Below, in pieces: positions 33,969 through 42,426 of a stretch of 64,000 nt of DNA. The position numbers were made by a program, and so were the translations under genes. Below the pieces are notes generated by a model. The model had not been told where the DNA came from, ran no database searches, and saw nothing but the letters and a program-made list of their open reading frames with translations. The stretch is from JAGWAJ01 sp026707615 (GTDB taxonomy: Bacteria; Acidobacteriota; Vicinamibacteria; Vicinamibacterales; UBA8438), in the NCBI GenBank assembly GCA_965207595.1, contig CBDBMW010000012.1:1984001-2048000 (forward strand), in the 5' to 3' direction. Every line of letters starts with the position of its first letter. The first letter of the stretch is position 1.

Positions 33969-34480
33969 TCATTGCCCGCCGCCGTTCAGAGCCAGCAACT
34001 GCCGCAGAACCTCGTCGTCGGAGATGTCCGCCGACCAACCGTACGCGGCGGCCACGGCCGCGTCAAGAGCCTCGTGCGCATCGGCGAGCCACTGCGGCCG
34101 GGCGTTGTAGAGGTTCGTCAACGTGCGCTTCTTGAGCGCCTTGGCGGCGTCCTCGCCGCGGGGAACCGGCCGCTTCGGATATCCGGGAACCGGCTCGTCG
34201 ACCCACTCGACCCATTCCGGCGGATTCAGCCAGCGGTCGCGCAACTCGACGAGCCGCTGAGCTTCCATGGCTACAGCCACTTCACGCGGGTCGTCGGCGT
34301 AGTCGGCAGCCGGAACCGTCCGGCGCCAGGCCCTCCGGGAACGGGAACGTCTCGAACGTCGTGCTCGGCGTGTAGCGGGGATCGTTGCCCTTGCCAAGCC
34401 ACGTGCAGAGTCGGAGCGACCAGATTTCGTGGAACCGGACACGGTGACGGTCGACGAGATCAAGCGTATCGTGATCTGAA
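33969..34480 (-). pseudogene. C-terminal remnant of an MmeI-like restriction-modification enzyme
   Basis: Two frames together give the tail of a class I SAM-dependent DNA methyltransferase/type IIL enzyme. The first is RVRFHEIWSLRLCTWLGKG then PRYTPSTTFETFPFPEGL. After a shift near 34325 comes PAADYADDPREVAVAMEAQR then LVELRDRWLNPPEWVEW, KKRTLTNLYNARPQWLADAH and GWSADISDDEVLRQLLALNG, ending at 33969. It is cut off upstream by a stop near 34485 and by the DUF4389 gene. Its missing N-terminal part is at 35184-36082. Confidence 0.75.
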
Positions 34481-34511
34481 CGAGGTCACCGCTGAGATGC
34501 GAACCGGCGAA

Positions 34512-35174
34512 TTATTCATCCCACCGGAACGGCGGGTATCGGTCCGTGGTCAGCAGGAACATGTATGCCTCCACCCGCAGCATCCAGCGCATCACTCCGA
34601 CCTCGAAAGCGAAGATCCCCCGTGGATAGCGGCCCGTGAAGAGGATCGCGAACCAAGCAGCCACGAGCAGCACTAGGGCCGTCAGCCCGACCGGTATCAG
34701 CGCGACGTAGTGCGGGAACGCGAGCAACCACTTGACCAGCGGGAGCCAGCGGTTGAGGTCCCGCGAGGCGTTGGGGTAGTCGATGTCGAGGTGGACGGCC
34801 TGCTGCTCGTCGGTCGACGGGTACTCATCACGCAGCAGCATGATGTAGGCGCTGACCCGGGTTTGGAAGCGCATCATCTCGAGGTTCCAGTCGAACCACC
34901 ACCGCGGGTATTTCCGCCGGAACACGATCATGAGGAGCGCGGGCAGGAAGACGAAACCAAAGGCAGTCAGCAGAACGGCCCAGATCTCCGAACCGATGCT
35001 CCTTTGGGTCCAGTCCAGAGCATTATCGTCCAGCACCATCAAGAGCATGAAGATCGGGACCGCCAGGATCAGGCGGAACGCGGTGCTGGCGCGGCCCAGG
35101 CCCTCTTCCGGGTAGTCGATCTCCAGGCGGGCCGGATAGGCGGACGAAGACGGTGTGGTGGATGTCGGCTGCAC
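34512..35174 (-). CDS. DUF4389 membrane protein
   Basis: The 220 residues have four transmembrane helices in two pairs, and two copies of the family motif PARLEIDYPEEGLGR... and VHLDIDYPNASRDLNRWLPL, ending TTDRYPPFRWDE. DUF4389 proteins are of unknown function and normally stand alone. The start is a GTG at 35174 without a clear ribosome site. The gene sits exactly between the two halves of a broken restriction-modification gene, in the same orientation, so it either inserted there or replaced the catalytic middle. Confidence 0.85.
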   Translation of the reverse strand: MQPTSTTPSSSAYPARLEIDYPEEGLGRASTAFRLILAVPIFMLLMVLDDNALDWTQRSIGSEIWAVLLTAFGFVFLPALLMIVFRRKYPRWWFDWNLEMMRFQTRVSAYIMLLRDEYPSTDEQQAVHLDIDYPNASRDLNRWLPLVKWLLAFPHYVALIPVGLTALVLLVAAWFAILFTGRYPRGIFAFEVGVMRWMLRVEAYMFLLTTDRYPPFRWDE

Positions 35175-35183
35175 CGGTAAACA

Positions 35184-36082
35184 CTACAACAACTTGCCGG
35201 GGTCGAGCCCGCGCTCGAACAGCGTCCCGAGGACCGACGGGTCGATCTCCGACCAGTCGAGGCGCGATGCCGCCAGCACCGTGTCGATGTCGGACCGCTC
35301 CAGCGTCAGCGCCGTGTCGTCGTCGAACAGCCCGCCGTTGAACCAGTCGACCGTCTCGAAGCCGACACGGCCGCCGGAGGCCATTACCCGGAACAGGTCG
35401 CCGGCAAGGTCGGCGAAGTGCGCCGGGGTGCGCCGCGCCTGCTCCAGCATCCGCGTGAAACATGTGACCGGGCAGCAGCCCCATGTCGTCGGCGAACATG
35501 CAGAACACGAGCCGGTTGACGAAGTGCGCCACCACGTGCGGGTCGTGGCCGTGTTCCCGGAGCGTCTGCGCGAGCGTCGCGAACGACTCGGCCGCCTTCT
35601 CGGTGAGCGACTGCCGCGTCTCGCCCGGCCGCAGCCGCTCGGGGTCAGAGAACGCCCACTTGAGCCGGTCGCGCGTCGCGGCGTCGGCCCAGGTCGTCCA
35701 GGCCGAACTCGTGCGTCTTGCTGACACAGTTGGTCCAGTTGGTACGGATCCGGAACCGCTGCATGTCGGAAACGATCAGCAGCGGCGGGTTCTCCAGCGC
35801 CAGCGCATACGGCCGGAGTTGACCGAAGGCGGCGTCCAGGTCCGCCCGCTTGCCCTTGTACCCCCAGGCGAAGTTGGGTGGCGCTTCCAGACATCGGCCC
35901 AGCCATCGCAGCCGGTGTCCTTGCGAGCGCCCCGCTCGAAGCAGTACGTCTCGCCGGTCGGGTCAGCCTCGGCCGGCGTCGGCTCGCCGAGCAACCGGGC
36001 ACAGTTCGATGAAGTGCTCCTGCGAGGCCGAGCGTTCCTTCAACTCGGCCCGCCACTTGTCGATGAACTCGTACGGCGTCAT
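35184..36082 (-). pseudogene. N-terminal remnant of the MmeI-like restriction-modification enzyme
   Basis: Starting from the ATG at 36082, the pieces MTPYEFIDKWRAELKERSAS, CRLLGEPTPAEADPTGETYC then FERGARKDTG, DAATRDRLKWAFSDPERLRP, VNRLVFCMFADDMGLLPGHM and TRMLEQARRTPAHFADLAGD ... LFERGLDPGKLL lie in three different frames. This indicates at least three indels. Together they rebuild the first 300 residues of a class I SAM-dependent DNA methyltransferase/type IIL nuclease. The catalytic NPPY region is absent from the window. The enzyme is dead. Confidence 0.75.
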
Positions 36083-36186
36083 GGGCGCGTTCAGGGTAGC
36101 CCATGACCGGCGCCGGCCGCTACGCAAGCCGATCCGAAGGATGGGCGACGGCGGCGACCACGTCCGCGGCGACGCCGCGGAATAGC

Positions 36187-36293
36187 CTTCCGCAGGAAGA
36201 ATTCAGCCTGGAGCGACCCGGACCCGACAGGTGTGACGGAGGAACGCCTGCCGGGGCCGAAGACCGCAGGTCTGAGGTAGGGTCGCTCCAGGC
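36187..36293. repeat. Structured hairpin element, copy L, at the left edge of the mobile region
   Basis: A small hairpin (CTTCC-gca-GGAAG) is followed by a 14-bp perfect outer stem (36206-36219 with 36280-36293). The loop contains GTGTGACGGAGGA and an inner hairpin AGACC-gca-GGTCT. TTTT follows the outer stem, so it could also terminate transcription. A related copy with the same parts in the same order lies at 61600-61705. See findings. Confidence 0.75.
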
Positions 36294-36760
36294 TTTTCCC
36301 CCGGCCCTTTCTGTGATCCCGGTGTGGTTCGGGGTTGGGCGCTTGGGCCAAGGGAATCAACGACTTGGAGCGGCGAGAGTGTGATCAGAGGGTGACCGGC
36401 GATGTGACTGGGACTGTGACTCGATCACGCGGCTACGATCACAGGCTCGCGCGGCACAATGCCTGTAAGCATCGAGCCCGATCTCCTCTCGAAGCGTGCC
36501 GGGCTCTCGGGCGCTTCAGTGGGCGGTCCGGTCGTTCAACGGCCGGACGACTGCGTCGTTCGGCATAGCTGCCCAGACCACGCCGGCAGCCGGTGGGTCA
36601 CCCGTCAGGGCCGTAGCGAACGCGAAGGAGCCGAAGGCTTGACGCGCCGGCTGACGGCGTGGTTCCCCGTCTCCGGCGACCTTGCGCCCGCACCCGCTCA
36701 GTCCCCTGACCGGCGCATCCGTACCCCGCAGATCCAGACTGCCCGACGAGCCCGAGCGTG
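36294..36760. other. Noncoding stretch between hairpin element and integrase
   Basis: No gene is supported. It contains several short GTGA/TCAC-rich dyads (36380-36450), including CGATCACGCGG, a sequence that also occurs near 61839 beyond the right hairpin copy. No tRNA gene or clear attachment core is visible. Confidence 0.5.
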
Positions 36761-37990
36761 TCAACCGTACTGCGGGCCGACGGACTGACGCTTCTCGCCG
36801 TCGAGGTACTCCGCCCAGTCGTCCATGAGCTGCCGCCGCCGGTCGAACAGGTCGGACCGGGCGTAGGCGGCCTCGACCTTGTTCTGGACGACATGCGCCA
36901 GCGCCGCCTCGATGACCTCGCGCGGATGGTCGGTCTTCTCCGCCGCCCAGTCCCGGAACGAAGACCGGAAGCCATGAGGCACAGCCGCGATCCGAAGGTT
37001 CTGGAGCGTCTTGACCAGCGTCGACGGCGAGATCGGTCTCCCGCTTCGCATCGGGAACACGAGCGGATTGCCGTCGCCCAGCGCCCGCGCCTCGTCGAGA
37101 ATCTCCAGCGCCCTCCCGCACAGCGGAACCCGGTGCTCCCGCTTGGCCTTCATCCGCTGCGCCGACAAGGTCCACACGTGGTCCGTCGTGTCGACCTCGG
37201 CCCATTGCGCACCACGTACCTCGCCCGACCGCGTGGCGGTCAGCACGAGGAACTCGAACGCCAGCTTGACGGCGGGCTGCGCGGACCCCGACCGCACCGC
37301 CTCGATGGCCGCGGCAACGTCCCTGTGCGCCAGCGCCTGCCGGTGCGTCACGATGTCGTTCTGCGGCCCGAGTACCGGCAGCACCCGGTCGCAGGGATTG
37401 TCGTTGCGCATGTCCAGGGCGATGGCCCACTCCAACACCGACCGTATGCGTTGGCGGACGGCGCGGGCCGTCTCCGCCTTGACGTGCCAGATCGGCGTGA
37501 GGATCTCCAGCACGTCGGCCGTGTTGACCTCGGACACGGGCCGGCTGCCGATGCGGGGGAACGCATACCGCTCCATGCTCCGGATCCAGGTCTGCGCGTG
37601 CCACCGGCCGCGCCAGCCGTCGCGCTTCTGTTCGAGCACGCGCTGGGCGGCTTCGGCGAACGTAGGCACTCCCTGGACGCGGCGCTTCTGCGAGAGGGGG
37701 TCGCCGCCCGACCGGGCCAGCATGCGGTTGGCGAGGGCCTGCTCGCGGGCCTTGGCGAGCGGGACAAGCGTTGCGGCGCCGAGTCCGAGTTCTCGGCGCC
37801 GGCCGCGGATGACGAGCCGCTGGACCCAGCTTCGGGTCCCGGTGGGCTGGACGAACAGGTACAAGCCGTTGCCGTCCGCGTGGCGTCCAGGCGGCGCGGA
37901 ACGGACGAAGGGGGCCGAGAGGGCCTTGTCGGGGTGGCGTCCTCGGCGCTTGGTTCGGCGAGTCGGGGCGGGTTTGGCTACAACATCCAT
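36761..37990 (-). CDS. P4-type tyrosine integrase (DUF4102 N-terminus)
   Basis: The ATG at 37990 gives 409 residues. The N-terminal DUF4102 arm-binding domain reads LYLFVQPTGTRSWVQRLVIR ... RRELGLGAATLVPLAKAREQ, then comes a core-binding domain. The catalytic domain has Arg in TATRSGEVRGAQW, His-x-x-Arg in HGFRSSFRDWA and the final Tyr in AYARSDL. It catalyses site-specific integration and excision. It lies at the left end of the mobile region and is unrelated to the second integrase at 41247, so the two probably belong to different elements. Confidence 0.9.
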   Translation of the reverse strand: MDVVAKPAPTRRTKRRGRHPDKALSAPFVRSAPPGRHADGNGLYLFVQPTGTRSWVQRLVIRGRRRELGLGAATLVPLAKAREQALANRMLARSGGDPLSQKRRVQGVPTFAEAAQRVLEQKRDGWRGRWHAQTWIRSMERYAFPRIGSRPVSEVNTADVLEILTPIWHVKAETARAVRQRIRSVLEWAIALDMRNDNPCDRVLPVLGPQNDIVTHRQALAHRDVAAAIEAVRSGSAQPAVKLAFEFLVLTATRSGEVRGAQWAEVDTTDHVWTLSAQRMKAKREHRVPLCGRALEILDEARALGDGNPLVFPMRSGRPISPSTLVKTLQNLRIAAVPHGFRSSFRDWAAEKTDHPREVIEAALAHVVQNKVEAAYARSDLFDRRRQLMDDWAEYLDGEKRQSVGPQYG

Positions 37991-38135
37991 TCCGCCATTA
38001 TATACGGGATGCAGCCGGATTCCACCACACGTCCCAACCCGCCCAGCCCGCGCCAACGGAACGTAAACGATTATTATTCAATTGCTTACAGACTCTACAG
38101 CGCCATGCTGGACGCTCCCGGAATCCCTATGGTTG

Positions 38136-38630
38136 TTAAGGCAGGGCGAACACGAACAGGTTGTTGCCGCTGCTCGGGCGCAGCTCCGGCGTCAGATCCA
38201 GGAAGCGGCCGTAGCCGACGCTTACGGCCACGTACTGCCGGCCGTCGACCGCGTAGGTGATGGGGAAGCCGGAGACCGGCGAGCCGAGGTTGATCTCCCA
38301 GAGGATCTCCCCCGTCCGGTCGTCGAAGGCGCGGAAGCGGCCGTTGACGTCGCCGCCGAACACCAGACCGCCGCCGGTGGCGGCCAGCGCCATGGTGGCG
38401 GCCCGCTGCTGGTGGTTCCAGACCACCTCGCCGGTCTCGGCCGAGATGGCCTGCACGCTCCCGACGTCGTCGTAGCCGGGCGCGATCTCGGGTCGCCACG
38501 CGATGGCGTAGAGGCGGCGCGCCTCGTCCTGCTCGTCGGGCGCGGCCATGGCCCGCATCCGCGAGCAGACGTTGCGCAGCGGCATGTACATCGTGTTGGT
38601 GCGCGGCGAGTAGGCGCCCGCCTCCCAGTC
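38136..38630 (-). pseudogene. 3' fragment of a PQQ alcohol dehydrogenase gene
   Basis: The last 160 residues of a quinoprotein dehydrogenase (DWEAGAYSPRTNTMYMPLRN to SSGNNLFVFALP) are intact and clearly related to the complete gene at 23304-25106. Homology stops abruptly at 38630. Beyond that the frame runs into unrelated AT-rich sequence and a truncated integrase. It is a truncated paralogue cut by a mobile-element boundary, not expressed as an enzyme. Confidence 0.9.
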
Positions 38631-38678
38631 CGGTATCGCGTTCGCGTTTCCGACGGTAACTCTTTTACCCACAATATG

Positions 38679-39248
38679 TTATGAGGTTCCCGCCTCGCCC
38701 TGCCAGCCGTCCCTGCCAGCCAGAACGGGCCTGCCAGCGGCGAACGGCGCGCCGCTGACGTCGTCGCGGCGCAGCCGTTCGAGCGCCGCGCGGTGCTTCG
38801 CCAGCTCGGGCGGCGCGTAGATCATGGTCGTTTCGGGCCGGGTGTGTCCATAAAGGTCCTGGATGTCGGCCACGTCGGTCCCGGCGCGCCGGAGTCCTGC
38901 AGCGAACGAGTGGCGGATTTGGTAGGTGGTGAACGCGGCCCGCCCGGCGCGGCGCGCGGCTCTGGCGAGCCCGCGGTTGACGCTGCTGCGGGGCCACGGC
39001 CCGAAGGCTCCGGCGTCGAGGAAAGCCCGGGCGGCGTCGACCCCTTCGGGGACGAGCGGGACGGCGGCGATCCGGCCGCCCTTGCCGCGCGGGACGAGCG
39101 ACGTAGGGGATCGGCTCGTCGAGCCGGAAGTCCTCGGCCCGCAAGCGGCCATCTGCGACGGGCGCATCCCGGTCCAGTGCATCAGCTCCAGCCGGAGGCG
39201 GGTGAGGGAGCCGGGCTCGATCCTCGCCAGCACGATCCCCCCCTCCAT
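38679..39248 (-). pseudogene. Truncated, frameshifted copy of the second integrase
   Basis: From LMHWTGMRPSQM to HRAALERLRRDD it parallels the C-terminal half of the integrase at 41247-42410, including RHSFAAGLRRAGTD and LYGHTRPETTMIYAPPEL. The N-terminal half is missing. A short stretch (RAEDFRLDEPIPYV) is read only in a shifted frame, so there are two compensating indels. It forms a direct repeat with the intact gene's 3' half and is probably a relic of an earlier related insertion. Confidence 0.85.
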
Positions 39249-39729
39249 CGGTCGCAGCGACCCACATCTCCAGCGCCGAAGCAGCCCACCACCCGCTTCA
39301 TCGCCACTTCAGCAGCCTCCGGTACATCCCCAGCGCCCGCCCTCCAGACTGCTTGCTGATGCGGTTCACTCCCATCCCGCCGGAATTCCGCGAAGGTCTG
39401 CCGCGCCGTTCTTACATGGCCGTGGGGAACTGGTCAACTCATCTTCCGTTGTCACGGTTCCGCATCCGGACGGCGTCCGCGTCGAGTATCGGTCGCGGGA
39501 GCCACTCCTCTCTCCATCGTTCCACCGCCGTCCGGTCCTGCTTCCACCATTTAATGCCGACGCCCCTCGGTTCGATCCAATCGACGCGTCCCGCCTCGTT
39601 TGCCCATCGCCCTTGAGGAACGTTCGAGATCGCCCGACGGGCCGGCTCGGCCGATTCGCATGCTGGCCACCGCCGCTGGACCAACCGTCAGATCCGTGCT
39701 ACTGTCCAAAACCTAGCGAGGCGAGCGCG
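39249..39729. other. Gap with no convincing gene
   Basis: A - strand frame (39439-39684, with WIEPRGVGIKWWKQDRTAVE) is the only one with a protein-like look. It has a TTG start and no ribosome site, so I do not call it. The base composition becomes less GC-rich toward 39730, where the cargo genes start. Confidence 0.4.
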
Positions 39730-40335
39730 ATGAGCACTGGTTCCGTCTTCGACGAGAGTGCCGCAATCAAGCGGCTGACGGAAGGCGGCTTAGATTCGGA
39801 ACCCGCCAAAACGATCGCTGCGGAACTTCAGCGCCTGACGCAGACTCGGAGTCACTCCGGTTTGCAGAACTTGATCATCGCCGTTCTCGTGTTATTGTTG
39901 GGGGCAGAACTCGCGCTGCTGGGAGCTAGCAGCTGGTTTTCGTACTGTTCCTATGCGCGAAGCATAGACGCGGTCCTCGCCGCCCCGCCTGTTGACCATG
40001 CTGCCGTGTTGGCGTATGCCCGCGCACGAGACTTCGCACTTGTCGAGATCGCGTCGCTGTTTTCGTCGTTCCTGCTGATCTTCACAGGAGCGCTCTACGT
40101 TCTGCGAACCGTGGGCGCGGCGTTTGAAGCATCTGCTGAAGTTCAAGATGTCGCAGCCTCCCTTAGGACAAGTTCGCCCGGTCTAGTGATGATCACTTTG
40201 GCGGTTGCTCTTGTCGCTATCGTCGCAATTTCCCAGTCGTCTGTTTCGTACAACCAAACGGGGGTCGGGAATCAAACCGGAGTCTTTTTCAAAGGCGAGC
40301 GGACAGTGGCGGCAGCGACCGCCGGTACGGGCTGA
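39730..40335 (+). CDS. Membrane protein of unknown function, cargo gene 1
   Basis: 201 residues. A soluble N-terminal 45 residues (DESAAIKRLTEGGLDSEPAK, resembling the helical DUF1640-like start of some membrane proteins) are followed by three transmembrane helices (about 47-68, 108-128, 157-174) and a Thr/Gly-rich tail. Codon use is noticeably less GC-biased than in the flanking genes, which suggests recent transfer. It is followed 8 bp later by a second membrane-anchored protein, so the two probably form a unit. I do not recognise either. Confidence 0.7.
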   Translation: MSTGSVFDESAAIKRLTEGGLDSEPAKTIAAELQRLTQTRSHSGLQNLIIAVLVLLLGAELALLGASSWFSYCSYARSIDAVLAAPPVDHAAVLAYARARDFALVEIASLFSSFLLIFTGALYVLRTVGAAFEASAEVQDVAASLRTSSPGLVMITLAVALVAIVAISQSSVSYNQTGVGNQTGVFFKGERTVAAATAGTG

Positions 40336-40343
40336 CTGGAGGT

Positions 40344-40814
40344 ATGGGGGTAATGACTTTTCTGTCGAGCCGACGCTCTGTATTGTTCATCCTTCTTGTT
40401 AGCGTGGCTCTGAACGCCGGCAGCATCGGGGCTTCCGTCGCCGGGCAACTCTACTGGAAGGAACACTTGAGTGCGAGCGCGGGTAGATTCGTGCTCCACG
40501 AGTGCACACTGGTTGAGTCTCAGAACGAGATGAAGCGTCTACTGGAAGCGGCAGGTCTTGACCCCCAAGCGAGGGTCCCCCCAATCGACTTCGAGAAAGA
40601 TCAGGCTGTCCTGGTCACGCAGGACAGGTCGATCCCAGGATGCAGGATAGTTGACGAACGGTGGGTAATAGACGGCGGCGATTTGACGCTTCAGTATCGA
40701 GAAGAATGCCGGTGGGGTGACGTCTCAAGGGCCGATTGGTATCCCACAGCCCTCATAGCTGTGCCTCCGCGTCTCGAAGATAGTCGGAGACAACTGCAGT
40801 GTCGTAGATACTGA
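40344..40814 (+). CDS. Membrane-anchored protein of unknown function, cargo gene 2
   Basis: 156 residues from the ATG at 40344. A second in-frame ATG at 40353 is better spaced from the GGAGG at 40337. There is one N-terminal helix (VLFILLVSVALNAGSIGASV) and then a soluble, probably periplasmic domain with three Cys residues (LHECTLV, IPGCRIVDE, REECRWGD). Codon use is as atypical as in the preceding gene. It is likely a two-gene accessory module of the mobile region. No family is recognised. Confidence 0.65.
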   Translation: MGVMTFLSSRRSVLFILLVSVALNAGSIGASVAGQLYWKEHLSASAGRFVLHECTLVESQNEMKRLLEAAGLDPQARVPPIDFEKDQAVLVTQDRSIPGCRIVDERWVIDGGDLTLQYREECRWGDVSRADWYPTALIAVPPRLEDSRRQLQCRRY

Positions 40815-40926
40815 GGAAGACCTTTCGAGGCGCGGCTGGAGACTCTCGGAGGAGAAGAGCGGGATTTGCGGAGCCCCCCGGCCCAAGGTTAGCGCAAGAG
40901 CGCGAGAGCAGGTAGTGGTCACCGGA

Positions 40927-40966
40927 CCGGGCAGTGTCTCACTCTTCAGAGTGAGACACTGCCCGG
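40927..40966. repeat. 18-bp perfect hairpin
   Basis: CCGGGCAGTGTCTCACTC and its exact complement are separated by a 4-nt loop (TTCA). No T-run follows on either strand, so it is not a classic terminator. It may mark the end of the cargo unit, work as a bidirectional stop, or be the joined ends of a lost small element. Confidence 0.7.
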
Positions 40967-41075
40967 AATTGGGTTCGCTGGCGCACGGCGCGACGACCGC
41001 AACGGGAGAGCCTTTAGCGTATCGCCGCCTCATCGAGGCCGTAGGCTCTGGGTAACACGATAATGGATGTCGTTC

Positions 41076-41225
41076 TCATGCTTCCAGCGTCCTTTTGGGG
41101 CAATAGCTGACGCCATGGTGCTCTGCTGCACACAGTAGGCATGAAGATGTACCACAAGTCTCGCAATGACCGGGCGCGCTCTCGATGACGTACCCGCAAT
41201 GCCATGGTGCTCGGCGCTCCACCAC
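41076..41225 (-). CDS. Cys/His-rich miniprotein, candidate zinc finger
   Basis: A 49-residue frame starts at a GTG at 41225 (or the adjacent GTG at 41222), just after the second integrase. The centre reads GHCETCGTSSCLLCAAEHHG, i.e. CxxC-x4-CxxC-x3-HH. An upstream WHCGY and a downstream SYCPKR give six Cys and four His in total, much like a B-box or treble-clef zinc site. A GAGGAGG overlaps the integrase stop but is about 13 bp from the start, so translation may be weak. Such ordered Cys spacing is unlikely by chance, but the gene is unproven. Confidence 0.5.
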   Translation of the reverse strand: MVERRAPWHCGYVIESAPGHCETCGTSSCLLCAAEHHGVSYCPKRTLEA

Positions 41226-41246
41226 CGTGGGGCGCCTTACGCCTCC

Positions 41247-42410
41247 TCACGGATCGCCTTTAGGAACTGGTGTGCCGGCCCCGTTTTCGTCGTGGCGGCG
41301 TAGGCGTTCGAGCGCGGCGCGGTGCTTTTCCAGCTCGGGCGGCGCGTAGATCATGGTCGTCTCGGGCCGCGTGTGTCCATAGAGGTCCTGGATGTCCGCC
41401 ACGTCGGTCCCGGCTCGCCGCAACCCGGCGGCGAACGAGTGCCGGATCTGGTAGGTGGTGAACGGCGGCCACCCGGCCCGTCGCGCCGCGCTGGCCAGCG
41501 CCCGGTTGACGCTGGTGCGGGGCCACGGCCCGAAGGCTTCGGCGTCCAGGAAGGCTCGCGCGGCGGCGACACCTTCCGGCACCAGCGGTACGGCGGCGAT
41601 CCGACCGCCCTTGCCGCGCGGGACGGCCACGTAGGGGATCGGCTCATCGAGCCGGAAGTCCTCGGGCCGCAGCCGTCCCATCTGCGACGGCCGCATCCCG
41701 GTCCAGTGCATCAGGTCGAGCCGCGCACGGGTGACGGAGCCGGCGGGGATCTCCGCCAGCACCGCGGCGATGTGGCCGCGGTCGACCCAGCGGGGCTTCG
41801 GGGCCGGCGGGGCGAAGCGGACGAGGTCGAGCAGGTCGAACGAGGCGCGGCGGCCGTAGAGCACGCGGACGAGGTTCGTCAGGGCGTGGCGCCGGTGGTT
41901 GCAGGTCGAGGCGGCGAGCGTGCGGCGCCAGTCGTGGAGCTGCGCGTTGAGCGCCGGCAGGTGCGCCGGGAGCGCCAGCGTCCGCAGATGCCCGAACCGC
42001 GGCAGCCACGCGAGCAGGTCGCGGCGGCGGTCGCCGAAGCTGATCAGGGTGCTCTCGACCTGTCCGAAGTAGCGCCCGGCGTCGTGGTTCAGGGTGTGCC
42101 GGCCGCCGGCCGGCAGGGTCCGCAGGCTGGCCCGCAACTCGTCGCGCCGCGCCCGGATGGTCTTGAGCGGGGTGCCGGGCGGGAAGCGGACCTCGCGCTG
42201 CGTGCCGTTGACCTTGACCGTGGCGGCGAGGCCGTGCCGGTCCCTGTAGATCCCCTCGGCGACGCGGACCCGGCGGCGGGCGGGCTTGCCGCCGCCGTGC
42301 TTCGCTGACCGCTTCCGCCCGGGGCTCCGGTCATCTTCCACTCTGGCGGCGGGCTCCTGCTCGCCGGCAACGGCTCGGGCCTCTCGGGTCTCGGTGACGT
42401 TGGTGTCCAT
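41247..42410 (-). CDS. Tyrosine recombinase/integrase of the conjugative element
   Basis: The 387 residues start at an ATG with GAGGAGG upstream. They comprise a basic N-terminus, an AP2-like or arm-binding strand region (VRVAEGIYRDRHGLAATVKV), a core-binding helix bundle, and a catalytic domain. Catalytic residues are Arg in HWTGMRPSQM, His-x-x-Arg as RHSFAAGL preceded by TYQI, the second His in YGHTRPETT and Tyr in TMIYAPPEL. The gene is 17 bp downstream of the repressor gene in the same direction, so it is probably co-transcribed with it and controlled by the same switch. Confidence 0.9.
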   Translation of the reverse strand: MDTNVTETREARAVAGEQEPAARVEDDRSPGRKRSAKHGGGKPARRRVRVAEGIYRDRHGLAATVKVNGTQREVRFPPGTPLKTIRARRDELRASLRTLPAGGRHTLNHDAGRYFGQVESTLISFGDRRRDLLAWLPRFGHLRTLALPAHLPALNAQLHDWRRTLAASTCNHRRHALTNLVRVLYGRRASFDLLDLVRFAPPAPKPRWVDRGHIAAVLAEIPAGSVTRARLDLMHWTGMRPSQMGRLRPEDFRLDEPIPYVAVPRGKGGRIAAVPLVPEGVAAARAFLDAEAFGPWPRTSVNRALASAARRAGWPPFTTYQIRHSFAAGLRRAGTDVADIQDLYGHTRPETTMIYAPPELEKHRAALERLRRHDENGAGTPVPKGDP

Positions 42411-42426
42411 CCTGTCGCTCCTCCTC

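Noticed and set aside
36294..36760. tRNA gene or integrase attachment core next to the first integrase
   Set aside because: I could not fold any cloverleaf nor find an exact direct repeat shared with the right end beyond the hairpin element and short GATCACGCG matches.
39439..39684. Reverse frame with a Trp-rich protein-like sequence
   Set aside because: TTG start, no ribosome site and no recognisable homology; not enough support for a gene call.
41014..41250. 78-codon reverse frame overlapping the Cys-rich miniprotein in another phase
   Set aside because: It has no pattern or domain, while the adjacent frame has ordered Cys/His spacing, so I kept only the latter.
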